From NCBI RefSeq assembly GCF_031127905.1, contig NZ_JARXIC010000001.1, positions 1-64,000 of the forward strand: a stretch of DNA of 64,000 nt, written 5' to 3'. Shown one piece after another: positions 43,901 through 50,999 of this stretch; within the stretch, counting starts at the first letter, position 1; the number at the start of each line of letters is the position of its first letter. The position numbers and the translations under genes were made by a program. The notes under the pieces were generated by a model. That model made no database searches, was not told the origin of the DNA, and worked only from the letters and a program-made list of their open reading frames with translations. This stretch comes from Thalassobacterium sedimentorum (GTDB lineage Bacteria > Verrucomicrobiota > Verrucomicrobiia > Opitutales > Coraliomargaritaceae).

Positions 43901-45067
43901 AAATACAAGTCTGGAAATTTCATCATCTGCAAGTGATCTGCTCAACACAGCAGAACCAAGCACTGAGCCCGAATGAATCGCAGCGGGCAGATCCTTCCCA
44001 ATCACAATCGAACCACCTGACTCATAAGCATAATAGCCACCTTGTTCATTCTCATATCCTTGCCACCGAGCGATCAAGCCAGTGCCATGCGCGCTGGAAT
44101 CCTGACGCGATTCGGACCAAAACGTTTCAACTGTGTAATCTTGCCAAAGAGCTGCATTCTCTCCCTGATAGACTAAGCACCTGCGTTGTCCCGTATTCGA
44201 TTCAGGTGTATTTTCCCTCGCCGCATATAACACATTATTCCTAATCTCCATGACAGGAGGCGAGTTCTGGTTCTCAATCACATAAGACCATGCGTCAGGT
44301 ATAGTACCATCAAGACCATGGAACGACTCATCATAACTATCCATAGGCAGCCTCGAACTCGAGACATCGACTGCAAATGAGTAAAAAGAGGCGCTTCTAC
44401 TATGGTATGTGAAATTGCACCTAACCCCCGCAGAACCATGATTGTAACTACCATCAATCACACTCACACGCCCCAAAGAATCCGTATATTCCCCCTCGGA
44501 CACTTCAGCAAAGATCTCCGCAGTGAGGGTATTCCCCTGAACTGAGAATGTCATGCGTGTCACCTCATGATCATGAATAGAACGAGACAACTGGGTGGAC
44601 GCTAAAATGGCCGAAACATTCGCATCCTTCGGCAAACCTTTACCTATGATGATTTGTCCGTTTTCCTCGTAGGCATAATAGCCGTGCTCAGGCGCTGCCA
44701 TACCTTGCCATCGAGCAATGAGCCCCGTCGAATGGGTTCGCGCGTCCTGACGCGATTCAGACCAGAGCGTCTCTATGGTATAATCCTGCCAATTCCAAGC
44801 CTGCTCACCATTGTAGACGGCGTTTCGTCGAATTCCAAGATTCGACTCTTCAGTATTGGCCCGCGACATGTAGAAGGCACCATCCCGAATTTCAGCCAGC
44901 GCAGGCGTGAAATCATTCGAATCACGATCTAACCAGTCAGCAGGAAACTCGCCATTTACCCCATCAAACGACATGTAATAGGTCTCTGCGATCAAAGGAG
45001 AAAGCAGCACCATCATGCACGATAGTTGTAATAGAATCTTCACCAAAACAATAGGATTAATGGCCAC
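40913..45067 (-). CDS. Large secreted multidomain protein, putative glycoside hydrolase
   Basis: A 1384-aa protein with GTG start and a signal peptide (LLQLSCMMVLLSPLIAET). Residues about 28-235 and 240-450 are two copies of the beta-rich module also seen alone at 24154-24876. Residues about 460-665 form a laminin G/concanavalin-like domain (WHHVAVTFDRGIVTLCLDNVE). Residues about 820-1230 look like a catalytic barrel: LRGKGRFYSGSKGQVRVDFD, ILFDFEPW-like PVIFDFEPWSVP, VAYTYLFPYDDEE and MERQGIWPGRGWIDGAFL. The D-F-E-P-W strand end could carry a catalytic glutamate. No GH family is recognised. The last 100 residues have a verrucomicrobial C-terminal pattern (MLKYAMNLNP). Confidence 0.78.
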   Translation of the reverse strand: MAINPIVLVKILLQLSCMMVLLSPLIAETYYMSFDGVNGEFPADWLDRDSNDFTPALAEIRDGAFYMSRANTEESNLGIRRNAVYNGEQAWNWQDYTIETLWSESRQDARTHSTGLIARWQGMAAPEHGYYAYEENGQIIIGKGLPKDANVSAILASTQLSRSIHDHEVTRMTFSVQGNTLTAEIFAEVSEGEYTDSLGRVSVIDGSYNHGSAGVRCNFTYHSRSASFYSFAVDVSSSRLPMDSYDESFHGLDGTIPDAWSYVIENQNSPPVMEIRNNVLYAARENTPESNTGQRRCLVYQGENAALWQDYTVETFWSESRQDSSAHGTGLIARWQGYENEQGGYYAYESGGSIVIGKDLPAAIHSGSVLGSAVLSRSLADDEISRLVFTVNGQNLTAKLFAANTTTGEYSELLGSITVTDDSYVRGPPGIRAYFGYHGRHAEFRSFDVDVYHIDFGIRLHLPLEAASRTILDSELNAVGTHWPASILDQDNPETLDPTRYRVLGRYGNAIRYFADDRSYTRMDDLQLFETSTEELAVSVEVKIDSSEKNNFASLISNRSDSDTGGFALFLWGENFRFSFGDGQSRHDVWAPLDDLKDGYWHHVAVTFDRGIVTLCLDNVELFSEDTGVPAIASTSRNIFMAGYPLDTAGRDQYAFDGWLDEVCIGTQLDSLESYLERFNLNRDSYVPLAPDLDYTVQPIDGNEVFFGGEKVFHTFYGQPVPLTFLFKRNSDELIAGEPALVFYMPDEIELKLVHQSNHNEAAGGVSTSMTTVQTEERTWRRYQTTGIDLTDADGVGGWKQGPFISLALDALTSVDQAPIRYGLYYNGVEHDLTEATVKFLSPPPAVIPSEQGRFEAFGYFIMTAFAYPDENLWASTADLLYNIGLRGKGRFYSGSKGQVRVDFDSYLKKRGFTLYEIGLWGGPDQYDMASDPQTTTANYLSRKYGEVANLGQDEPVIFDFEPWSVPRKALEMDEMLANYADWMNLAAVPSKEEILASQERDWIDYWIHVSNDVYGAMAELVDTYHPDPDAPRVAYTYLFPYDDEEALYTRFWSIPKDPRLTEQYDLVDVHLLSLYHVNDRELFDQVQLSQTYLQNPIWGISAIARVSPAQDFATVENSLSPQRIEQKFVMTAALGMERQGIWPGRGWIDGAFLVSIGNASRFIWQYEQFYFDGIDASQQFNLTPNAELSHDAWAYTAHEYEGQQLVTVFNFTDHEITLNALEIDTQILQETTIEAHGYQSLLFGEPKSNTILDDFNEWIGQFDLSIDQQAPTANPSRDGINNMLKYAMNLNPVVPTLLSDRMQTSIFREAGTRYLEIVIRERIAMSFQTSTDLIGWTTVVPDQLTLVRTIIDHDLTGDGSTQLIRYRLKMNTDDQFVRLLIAD

Positions 45068-45140
45068 ACAAACTCAATAAAGATGAAAAAAATCATCCAG
45101 ACATTTAAAAGAAGCAAATCGCTTACATTGCGATATTCAC

Positions 45141-45181
45141 AAAAAAAGCTTGCTGGCTGGCGTAAGCCAGCCAGCAAGCTT
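45141..45181 (-). terminator. Rho-independent terminator after PEP-CTERM gene
   Basis: A perfect 15-bp stem (aagcttgctggctgg with ccagccagcaagctt, 6-base loop, 45146-45181) is followed on the minus strand by seven T (A-run from 45141). It lies about 70 bp past the stop of the 254-aa PEP-CTERM gene and upstream of the 1384-aa gene. Confidence 0.95.
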
Positions 45182-45251
45182 ATAAAAACTCCTCAACTAT
45201 ATCAGGTGAAGCGAACTAGAAGTCTCACCTACCTAAGAAGTTGAATCAGAG

Positions 45252-46016
45252 CTATCGGGCCTGACGACGTCTCAGACATGCAAAGCCAAGAGTCCCGACT
45301 CCCAAAATGAGCGCACTGGTGCCAGGTTCGGGAACACTATGCACTTCCATCGACGTCACGCGCAAATAACGATTTGAGCTCGAACTGCCGTAACCGACGG
45401 ATAAAAGTAAGGAATCAACCACACCATCAACCTGATAACCAACTGGACTCTCTAGGAGGCTTGATCCATTAAATAGAACATCCACGACTCCGTCCGTCCC
45501 ATCAGTATTAGAGGACCAAATAAACTCATAGCTGTTGAAAGCATTAACGCTTCCTCCGCTAGGCAGCAAGTTCGGACCTCCAGAACCATCATAAACGCCA
45601 TCCGCGTAAACATACAGCCCGTCATCTTGGCGCAGTTGCGTGCCGAAAAGCAAATCTCCACTCGCGTTAAGAAAGTGAATTTGCCCCACATGAGGTGACG
45701 CACCTGTGGCATTTGCAACAAAAGTAGCGTTCCCCTGAACAATGGCGTCATCGAAATCGTAAGTTATAATGGGATAACGCCCGCTAGTGTTGCCAGCCAA
45801 GATCAATGCATGATCTCCACCGCCCACAAAGACGACGTCATCATTGTCAGCGTCATCATTGACAGTAAAGCCAGCATCTTTGACGACCTGCACACTATTA
45901 GTCGTATCCCAGGCAAATTCATCCGTAAAATCATAATCGATTACCGTTTCGGCAAATGCGGGAATAATGAAGCCAAAAGCGAGACTAAGTGAGATAATAT
46001 TCTTTTTGATATACAT
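45252..46016 (-). CDS. PEP-CTERM exported protein
   Basis: A 254-aa protein with a signal peptide (IISLSLAFGFIIPAFAET) and a textbook PEP-CTERM end: VPEPGTSALILGVGTLGFACLRRRQAR (VPEP, hydrophobic helix, RRR). The mature part is beta-rich (VIDYDFTDEFAWDTTNSV, YEFIWSSNTDGTDGVVDVLF) and resembles a jelly-roll or lectin-like fold. It would be cleaved by an exosortase and attached to or released at the cell surface, commonly with exopolysaccharide. It is divergent from the PL8-like gene, with a TGCAT-N4-ATGCA site between them. Confidence 0.9.
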   Translation of the reverse strand: MYIKKNIISLSLAFGFIIPAFAETVIDYDFTDEFAWDTTNSVQVVKDAGFTVNDDADNDDVVFVGGGDHALILAGNTSGRYPIITYDFDDAIVQGNATFVANATGASPHVGQIHFLNASGDLLFGTQLRQDDGLYVYADGVYDGSGGPNLLPSGGSVNAFNSYEFIWSSNTDGTDGVVDVLFNGSSLLESPVGYQVDGVVDSLLLSVGYGSSSSNRYLRVTSMEVHSVPEPGTSALILGVGTLGFACLRRRQAR

Positions 46017-46123
46017 ACAGCAGCAAGTTTATGATGGGTTATTGTTTTAATAGAGTAGACAGGAATTCCTGCACATAATGCGAGCTATAGTATAATTCAG
46101 CGTTTTAACGAAGAACGAAGCCG

Positions 46124-46137
46124 TGCATTCCAATGCA
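46124..46137. promoter_or_regulatory. TGCAT-N4-ATGCA operator
   Basis: tgcattccaatgca lies in the divergent region between the PEP-CTERM gene (start 46016) and the PL8-like lyase (start 46233), about 107 bp and 95 bp from the two start codons. Confidence 0.7.
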
Positions 46138-46232
46138 TCAAGCGGTTTTAATATTTCCTCCGTAAGCCCCCTCGCTATAGGTAGATTTATAAAATAAACA
46201 CATAGATCGGATCCTCGAATACCTCACGTCAT

Positions 46233-48587
46233 ATGCTCCCATCCCCTTTCTCCTCTATCGTCTACTTTTTATTATTTGCCAGCTATACCTTCATTTCATC
46301 GACCAGTGAAGCGCACACTCCCTGGAAAATCGATCGCGCCCCTGAAATCCAGCGAATGGCGCCTGCCATCCTAAAAGATCTAAACGGACACTACCGGGTC
46401 AGAGCCCCGATTAAGGCGGGTAAAACAAAGGATTACTTCAATGAACTCAACGAACAGGGAGTTTTCTCTGACCTCCCCGATGACGACTCACACTATGCAC
46501 TGCTTCGCATTTGGGCCATTGCCAAGGATCTAAAAAGCAGAAATACACTCACTGCACCGATCCGTAAAAAGCTATATCTGTCCTTAGCCTACTACTGCAG
46601 CATCGAAGCCAAGGATCCCGCCTCTTGGCCGATCGGCTGCTTTCACTCTCCGCTCTATTTCTTAGGAGCCTGGTTTACGCTTGAAGATGACATGACGCAA
46701 GACTGGCAGAACACGGAAGAACTTCATCCAATACTAGAAACCGTTTGGCAACAGGGAAACATAGTCGCATCGCATGCTTGGAACAATCCTAAAGGAGGAA
46801 GTCGCCTCACCGATCCCCTCAGCATAGATAACTTCCGCAATAGTGCTTATTACATAGTCGCCAACTTCTACCCCTATCGTCCCCTATTGGCATACGCGTT
46901 ATTCATGGGAAGCGACGACTATTTAACAATCATAGTCGAGACCGCCAAACGCTCGATAATGGAACCAGTCTACCCAGGCGATCTGAGTAAAGGATTCTGG
47001 CCGGAAGGCATAAACCCAGACAGTACCATCACTGCTCATGGGCAACAATCATTCATGTATGGTTACGGCAAAGACTATGTTCGCGGCCTATTCCGACTCA
47101 TCTCCAACCTGAACGGAAGCAACTATGCCTTCGAACCTGCTCAGCTCAACAAATTGAGCGATGTCATTTTAGATGGCATGCAGTGGTTCGTCTATAATGG
47201 GCAAATCGACTACTCTGTAATGGGGCGCCATAATGTGTACCCCAAATCCGGTTCCAGTGGTGACAAATTACTGCTATCAATGAGCAACGCGCTATTGAAA
47301 GTGGCACAGCTGGAACTAACGCGCGAGAACGAGCTAATCACACTCAGTGATCGCCTAGAGAATGAGCAAGGCTTCTCCGGTAGTCGTTACTTCTGGAATG
47401 TCGAAGATTTCGTACATCGAACCGAAGATTTTTCCATCGTGATCAATGCGAGTTCCACCCGCGCTGCCGGGCCTGAAATCACCAGCAACGCGCAACAAAA
47501 TCATCACTTCGGCAACGGTACCAATTTCATCTATGTACAAGGTGATGAATATATAAACGCAAGAGGTGGAATGAACTACAGCACCCTCCCCGGCATCACC
47601 GCCGAATTCCAAGACGCTCGGCTTCCCTCAATCACAAACTGGAAAGGGCTACACGGCCGCAACACTTACTCCGGCGGCGCCAACCTGAATCATAGCGGTG
47701 TCATCGCATTCCAGTCTGATCTAGACCTGAAAAGTCATTTTGTGAAAGCAAAAAAGGCATGGTTCCTTCACGGTGATACCATGGTCGCCCTCGGCGCAGA
47801 CATACAGTCGAACCAGCCTGAGACCCAGATCAAGACCACGCTCAATCAAACCGAATGGCGTAGCCCCGTCTGGCTCTGGAAAGACGACACGACCGAAAAC
47901 ACACAAATCGAAGACCCAGCTGAATACAGCCTAGACTCGGACCAAAGGTCCGTCGTCTGGCAAGACCAGGTCGCTTACGTAATCGAAGACGGACACGCCA
48001 GCGTCTCGACTCAAAGCAGAGCAACCGACTGGTCTAGCTTGTCAGTCAGCAACACTGCCCACACCCCCACAGCCGAAGTGGATATTTTTCAAATTTCCAT
48101 CGACCATCAAGGCAGCGAACAAACGACTTATGCCTACGCAGTCTATCCATCCGTGACAGCATCCGAAGCGGCTAAGCTCAAAGACTCCGTGGAATGGAAG
48201 ATTCTATCTAACAATCCAAAGCTACAAGCCATCAATTTCCCCGCGAGCCAATGGACAGGCGCTGCCTTTTATGAAGCGGGAAAGATTGAGAACGACCAGT
48301 TTTCCATCCAAGTAAATGGCCCAATGGTGCTACTGATACAGGTGTTGCCAAACCACACGCTAGAAGTTGTTTATCAGGACCCGCTCCGCCGCGAAAATCC
48401 CCCGCCAGCAGAAATGACAATTCAGTTCAAAGATCCAGAAAGCCTAGTAAGCAATGAGCTGATATCCCTCAGCCTAGAGTTTCCGCAAGGCTACAACCTA
48501 GGAAAGCCCACGAAAAGGACCGTCAAGCGAGCCTCGACACAAGCAGAACCACTGGCATCAGCCCCCCGCCCCCTAAAAGTCCAGTAA
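46233..48587 (+). CDS. Secreted polysaccharide lyase, PL8 superfamily
   Basis: A 784-aa protein with a signal peptide (IVYFLLFASYTFISSTSEA). Residues about 40-380 form an alpha/alpha toroid. The PL8-type active site pattern is GFWPEGINPDSTITAHGQQ near residues 250-270 (His), a tyrosine in FMYGYGKDYVRGL near 274-284 and an arginine in MGRHNVYP near 332. Residues about 390-784 are a beta-sandwich domain. PL8 lyases cleave hyaluronan, chondroitin, xanthan or similar uronic acid polymers; which one is not readable. Its operator-containing promoter is shared with the PEP-CTERM gene. A palindrome follows the stop. Confidence 0.85.
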   Translation: MLPSPFSSIVYFLLFASYTFISSTSEAHTPWKIDRAPEIQRMAPAILKDLNGHYRVRAPIKAGKTKDYFNELNEQGVFSDLPDDDSHYALLRIWAIAKDLKSRNTLTAPIRKKLYLSLAYYCSIEAKDPASWPIGCFHSPLYFLGAWFTLEDDMTQDWQNTEELHPILETVWQQGNIVASHAWNNPKGGSRLTDPLSIDNFRNSAYYIVANFYPYRPLLAYALFMGSDDYLTIIVETAKRSIMEPVYPGDLSKGFWPEGINPDSTITAHGQQSFMYGYGKDYVRGLFRLISNLNGSNYAFEPAQLNKLSDVILDGMQWFVYNGQIDYSVMGRHNVYPKSGSSGDKLLLSMSNALLKVAQLELTRENELITLSDRLENEQGFSGSRYFWNVEDFVHRTEDFSIVINASSTRAAGPEITSNAQQNHHFGNGTNFIYVQGDEYINARGGMNYSTLPGITAEFQDARLPSITNWKGLHGRNTYSGGANLNHSGVIAFQSDLDLKSHFVKAKKAWFLHGDTMVALGADIQSNQPETQIKTTLNQTEWRSPVWLWKDDTTENTQIEDPAEYSLDSDQRSVVWQDQVAYVIEDGHASVSTQSRATDWSSLSVSNTAHTPTAEVDIFQISIDHQGSEQTTYAYAVYPSVTASEAAKLKDSVEWKILSNNPKLQAINFPASQWTGAAFYEAGKIENDQFSIQVNGPMVLLIQVLPNHTLEVVYQDPLRRENPPPAEMTIQFKDPESLVSNELISLSLEFPQGYNLGKPTKRTVKRASTQAEPLASAPRPLKVQ

Positions 48588-48622
48588 TATCGATGACTAA
48601 GGTTCCCCGGCATATGTAGGCC

Positions 48623-48658
48623 AAACACACTTATGCATACTAATGCATAAGTGTGTTT
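48623..48658. other. 16-bp palindrome holding an operator core (possible terminator)
   Basis: aaacacacttatgcat (48623-48638), 4-base spacer acta, then atgcataagtgtgttt (48643-48658): a perfect inverted repeat. It contains the operator tgcatactaatgca at 48634-48647. It lies between the PL8-like stop and the LacI gene, so it could stop transcription of one and regulate the other; it ends in a short T-run. Confidence 0.75.
48634..48647. promoter_or_regulatory. TGCAT-N4-ATGCA operator in the palindrome
   Basis: tgcatactaatgca sits at the centre of the 36-bp palindrome upstream of LacI regulator 2, about 52 bp before its preferred start codon. Confidence 0.7.
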
Positions 48659-48698
48659 TAATGTTTCATACGATCCCAGTATAAGTATAACTCCACAC

Positions 48699-49793
48699 AT
48701 GCATCACAATGCACCAAGTAAAAAGATCAACATGGCCTACGTGGCGAAGATGGCAAAGGTTCATCAAGGCACAGTATCTAGAGCCTTGCGTAATGACCCA
48801 CGTATTACCGTAGAGACGAGAGAACGCATTCAGAAGCTCGCAGATGAGCTAGGATACCGCCCCAACCCGCTGGTTTCTGCACTCATCGCTGAAAAAAGAA
48901 AGGGTTCTCCAAGTGGCTACGGCTCAACAATCGCATTTTTAACTTCGGGAGAAACGAAGGATCAGTGGCATAAGCTTTCTCCTCAATATGCTGTCATGCG
49001 AGAGCACCTACAGAGGCATGCATATAAACGCGGATATAACCTCGAGGACTTTTGGCTACATGACACTGAAATGCCATCCTCTCGTCTGCGTCAGATATTA
49101 CACTATCGTGGCATACTCGGTGTAATTGTCTGCCCCCTGCAAGGATCGATTAATAAATTGGACTTCGACTTTGAGAAATTCGCCTCAGTCGCCATTGGAT
49201 ATACTTTGCGAGATCCGATTCTCGACCACGTTGCAATTGATTACTACAGCGTGATGCAAAAAATATTGGCGCGATTGATTCAAAATAAATCGTTCAAGCG
49301 TATTGGTTTCACGACGCCAGCCAGTATTAGCAGTCGTGTACAAGACCTGTCACTCAGTGCCTATTTAGGGCAAAAGTTTCAGCATCCCAAACGCCTACTG
49401 TCTCCCGTCATATCAGAAAACCTTAACTTAGAGGCTTCATTTACCAAGTGGGTTCAATCTAAAAAACCTAACGTCATCATTTGCCCGACCCATACATCCT
49501 ATGTTGCCTGTCAAAATGCTCTAGAAAAAATGGGATTGTCCGTTCCTCGCGACATATCCATTGTCTGCGCGGACTGCCATATCGACAGTAGCGTAAGCGG
49601 TATCTTGCAAGATCTAGATGCTGAGGCATCTGCGGTGATTGAACTACTGACGAGTCGCATGGAACATGGCATCTTTGGCATCCCCCAACAACCACAAACC
49701 ATTATGGTGAACGGAACTTGGCGTGATGGCGATACGCTTCGAGCAACAATAGATAACGAGGGCGCACAGGAAAAAAGAATCAAAACAATCTAG
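48699..49793 (+). CDS. LacI-family transcriptional regulator 2
   Basis: About 364 aa from the ATG at 48699; an ATG at 48732 or a GTG at 48651 are alternatives. The HTH is INMAYVAKMAKVHQGTVSRAL. The hinge region has NPLVSALIAEKRK instead of the classic ARSL, as in regulator 1. A sugar-binding domain follows (IVCPLQGSINKLDFDF, IGFTTPASIS). Two TGCAT-N4-ATGCA sites stand before it, one overlapping the ATG at 48699, which suggests autoregulation. It is the first gene of a plus-strand operon of catabolic enzymes and the best candidate for control of all sites of this type in the window. Confidence 0.88.
   Translation: MHHNAPSKKINMAYVAKMAKVHQGTVSRALRNDPRITVETRERIQKLADELGYRPNPLVSALIAEKRKGSPSGYGSTIAFLTSGETKDQWHKLSPQYAVMREHLQRHAYKRGYNLEDFWLHDTEMPSSRLRQILHYRGILGVIVCPLQGSINKLDFDFEKFASVAIGYTLRDPILDHVAIDYYSVMQKILARLIQNKSFKRIGFTTPASISSRVQDLSLSAYLGQKFQHPKRLLSPVISENLNLEASFTKWVQSKKPNVIICPTHTSYVACQNALEKMGLSVPRDISIVCADCHIDSSVSGILQDLDAEASAVIELLTSRMEHGIFGIPQQPQTIMVNGTWRDGDTLRATIDNEGAQEKRIKTI
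48700..48713. promoter_or_regulatory. TGCAT-N4-ATGCA operator at the LacI 2 start
   Basis: tgcatcacaatgca overlaps the possible ATG at 48699 of LacI regulator 2, where binding would block transcription or initiation. Confidence 0.65.
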
Positions 49794-49841
49794 CCCCCTC
49801 GATTACTCGTAGAAAGACAGCCTTCAATACCAATTACCTAG

Positions 49842-50990
49842 ATGATTCAGCGACTCAGCACTAAAGGAGAACATTATTTCTTTGGCTATTACGACCTGCC
49901 AGCCTGGGATTCGACAGGCCAGCGGCATCTGGCCCATAAAGTGCCATTCACCAATAAAATACCTCAGGCCCACGATATTGCCGAGCTTGGCTTCTTCGAA
50001 GCAGAGACGCAGGTCTTCCGTAAGATTGCGGCAACCAAGGCATGGAACTTCCAACAAGGTGCGATGCTGCAGTGGCTACCGCAGAGTGAAGATCTTATGA
50101 TTTTCAACACACGCCAAGGGGCTCAATATCAAGCAGCTATTTATGATAGTCATGGTCAGCAGACAGCGCAACTCCCCGCTCCGATTGCCAATGTCGACCC
50201 CAAGGGCCGTTTTGCCCTAAGTATCAATTTCTCAAGACTGCTGGCATTCCGACCTGGTTATGGATACGCAGGCCTCCCCGATCCATTTGCAACACAAGCA
50301 CAACCCGAAGAAGATGGGATCTTTCGCATCGATTTTGATTCCAATCAGAAATCACTCATTCTTTCCTTAAAAGATCTAGGAGAACTCTGTCGTCCCTATT
50401 TCGGAACGAATAAAATACTAGTCAACCACCTCAATTTGAACCCATCTGGCACTCGATTTGTGGCCCTAGTCAGAAACTTCCCTACGGAGCCGAACACTTC
50501 AAACAAAACCATCGCAATCACGGCCAATGCAGATGGCAGCCAAGCGTATATTTTATGGGATGGGGGCGTCGCCTCTCATTACCATTGGAAGACAGACACA
50601 GTCATCTCAATGGTGATCAAAGACGATCAAGGTCGAATCACAGTGGCAGAATTCATTGATCAGACTCCAAATTATACCTTGCTCAATCCTGAGTTCTTTT
50701 TGGATGACGGACACCAAAGTTACTCCCCTGATCTTAAACATCTACTCTACGACAGTTACCCCATCGACTCCCAAAGAGACCTGTATCTCTACAACTTAGA
50801 GACCAAGAAGGGATGTTGCCTAGAAACGCTACTGTCCGCTCCGATCGATAATTCCATCGCGCTAGAAACACGCTGCGACCTCCACCCGCGTTGGCACCCG
50901 AGCGGACAACGTATTTCCTTCGACTCCATACATCAAGGCTATCGAGGCATTTACACACTCAATTTGAATTTAAAACAACCACTCAGTTAA
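49842..50990 (+). CDS. Beta-propeller-like cytoplasmic protein, function unknown
   Basis: A 382-aa protein without signal peptide. Repeated short beta-blade patterns (DLMIFNTRQGAQYQAAIYD, ALSINFSRLLAFRPGYGYAG, HLLYDSYPIDSQRDLYLYNL, RISFDSIHQGYRGIYTLNL) fit a WD/PD40 type beta-propeller. The start RLSTKGEHYFFGYYDLPAWD may hold a conserved active or binding region. Such propellers include oligogalacturonide lyase (PL22), but its signature is not clearly seen, so a lyase role is only a guess. It is 48 bp after LacI 2 and 9 bp before the 704-aa gene, within one operon. Confidence 0.75.
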   Translation: MIQRLSTKGEHYFFGYYDLPAWDSTGQRHLAHKVPFTNKIPQAHDIAELGFFEAETQVFRKIAATKAWNFQQGAMLQWLPQSEDLMIFNTRQGAQYQAAIYDSHGQQTAQLPAPIANVDPKGRFALSINFSRLLAFRPGYGYAGLPDPFATQAQPEEDGIFRIDFDSNQKSLILSLKDLGELCRPYFGTNKILVNHLNLNPSGTRFVALVRNFPTEPNTSNKTIAITANADGSQAYILWDGGVASHYHWKTDTVISMVIKDDQGRITVAEFIDQTPNYTLLNPEFFLDDGHQSYSPDLKHLLYDSYPIDSQRDLYLYNLETKKGCCLETLLSAPIDNSIALETRCDLHPRWHPSGQRISFDSIHQGYRGIYTLNLNLKQPLS

Positions 50991-50999
50991 TATTTATAC

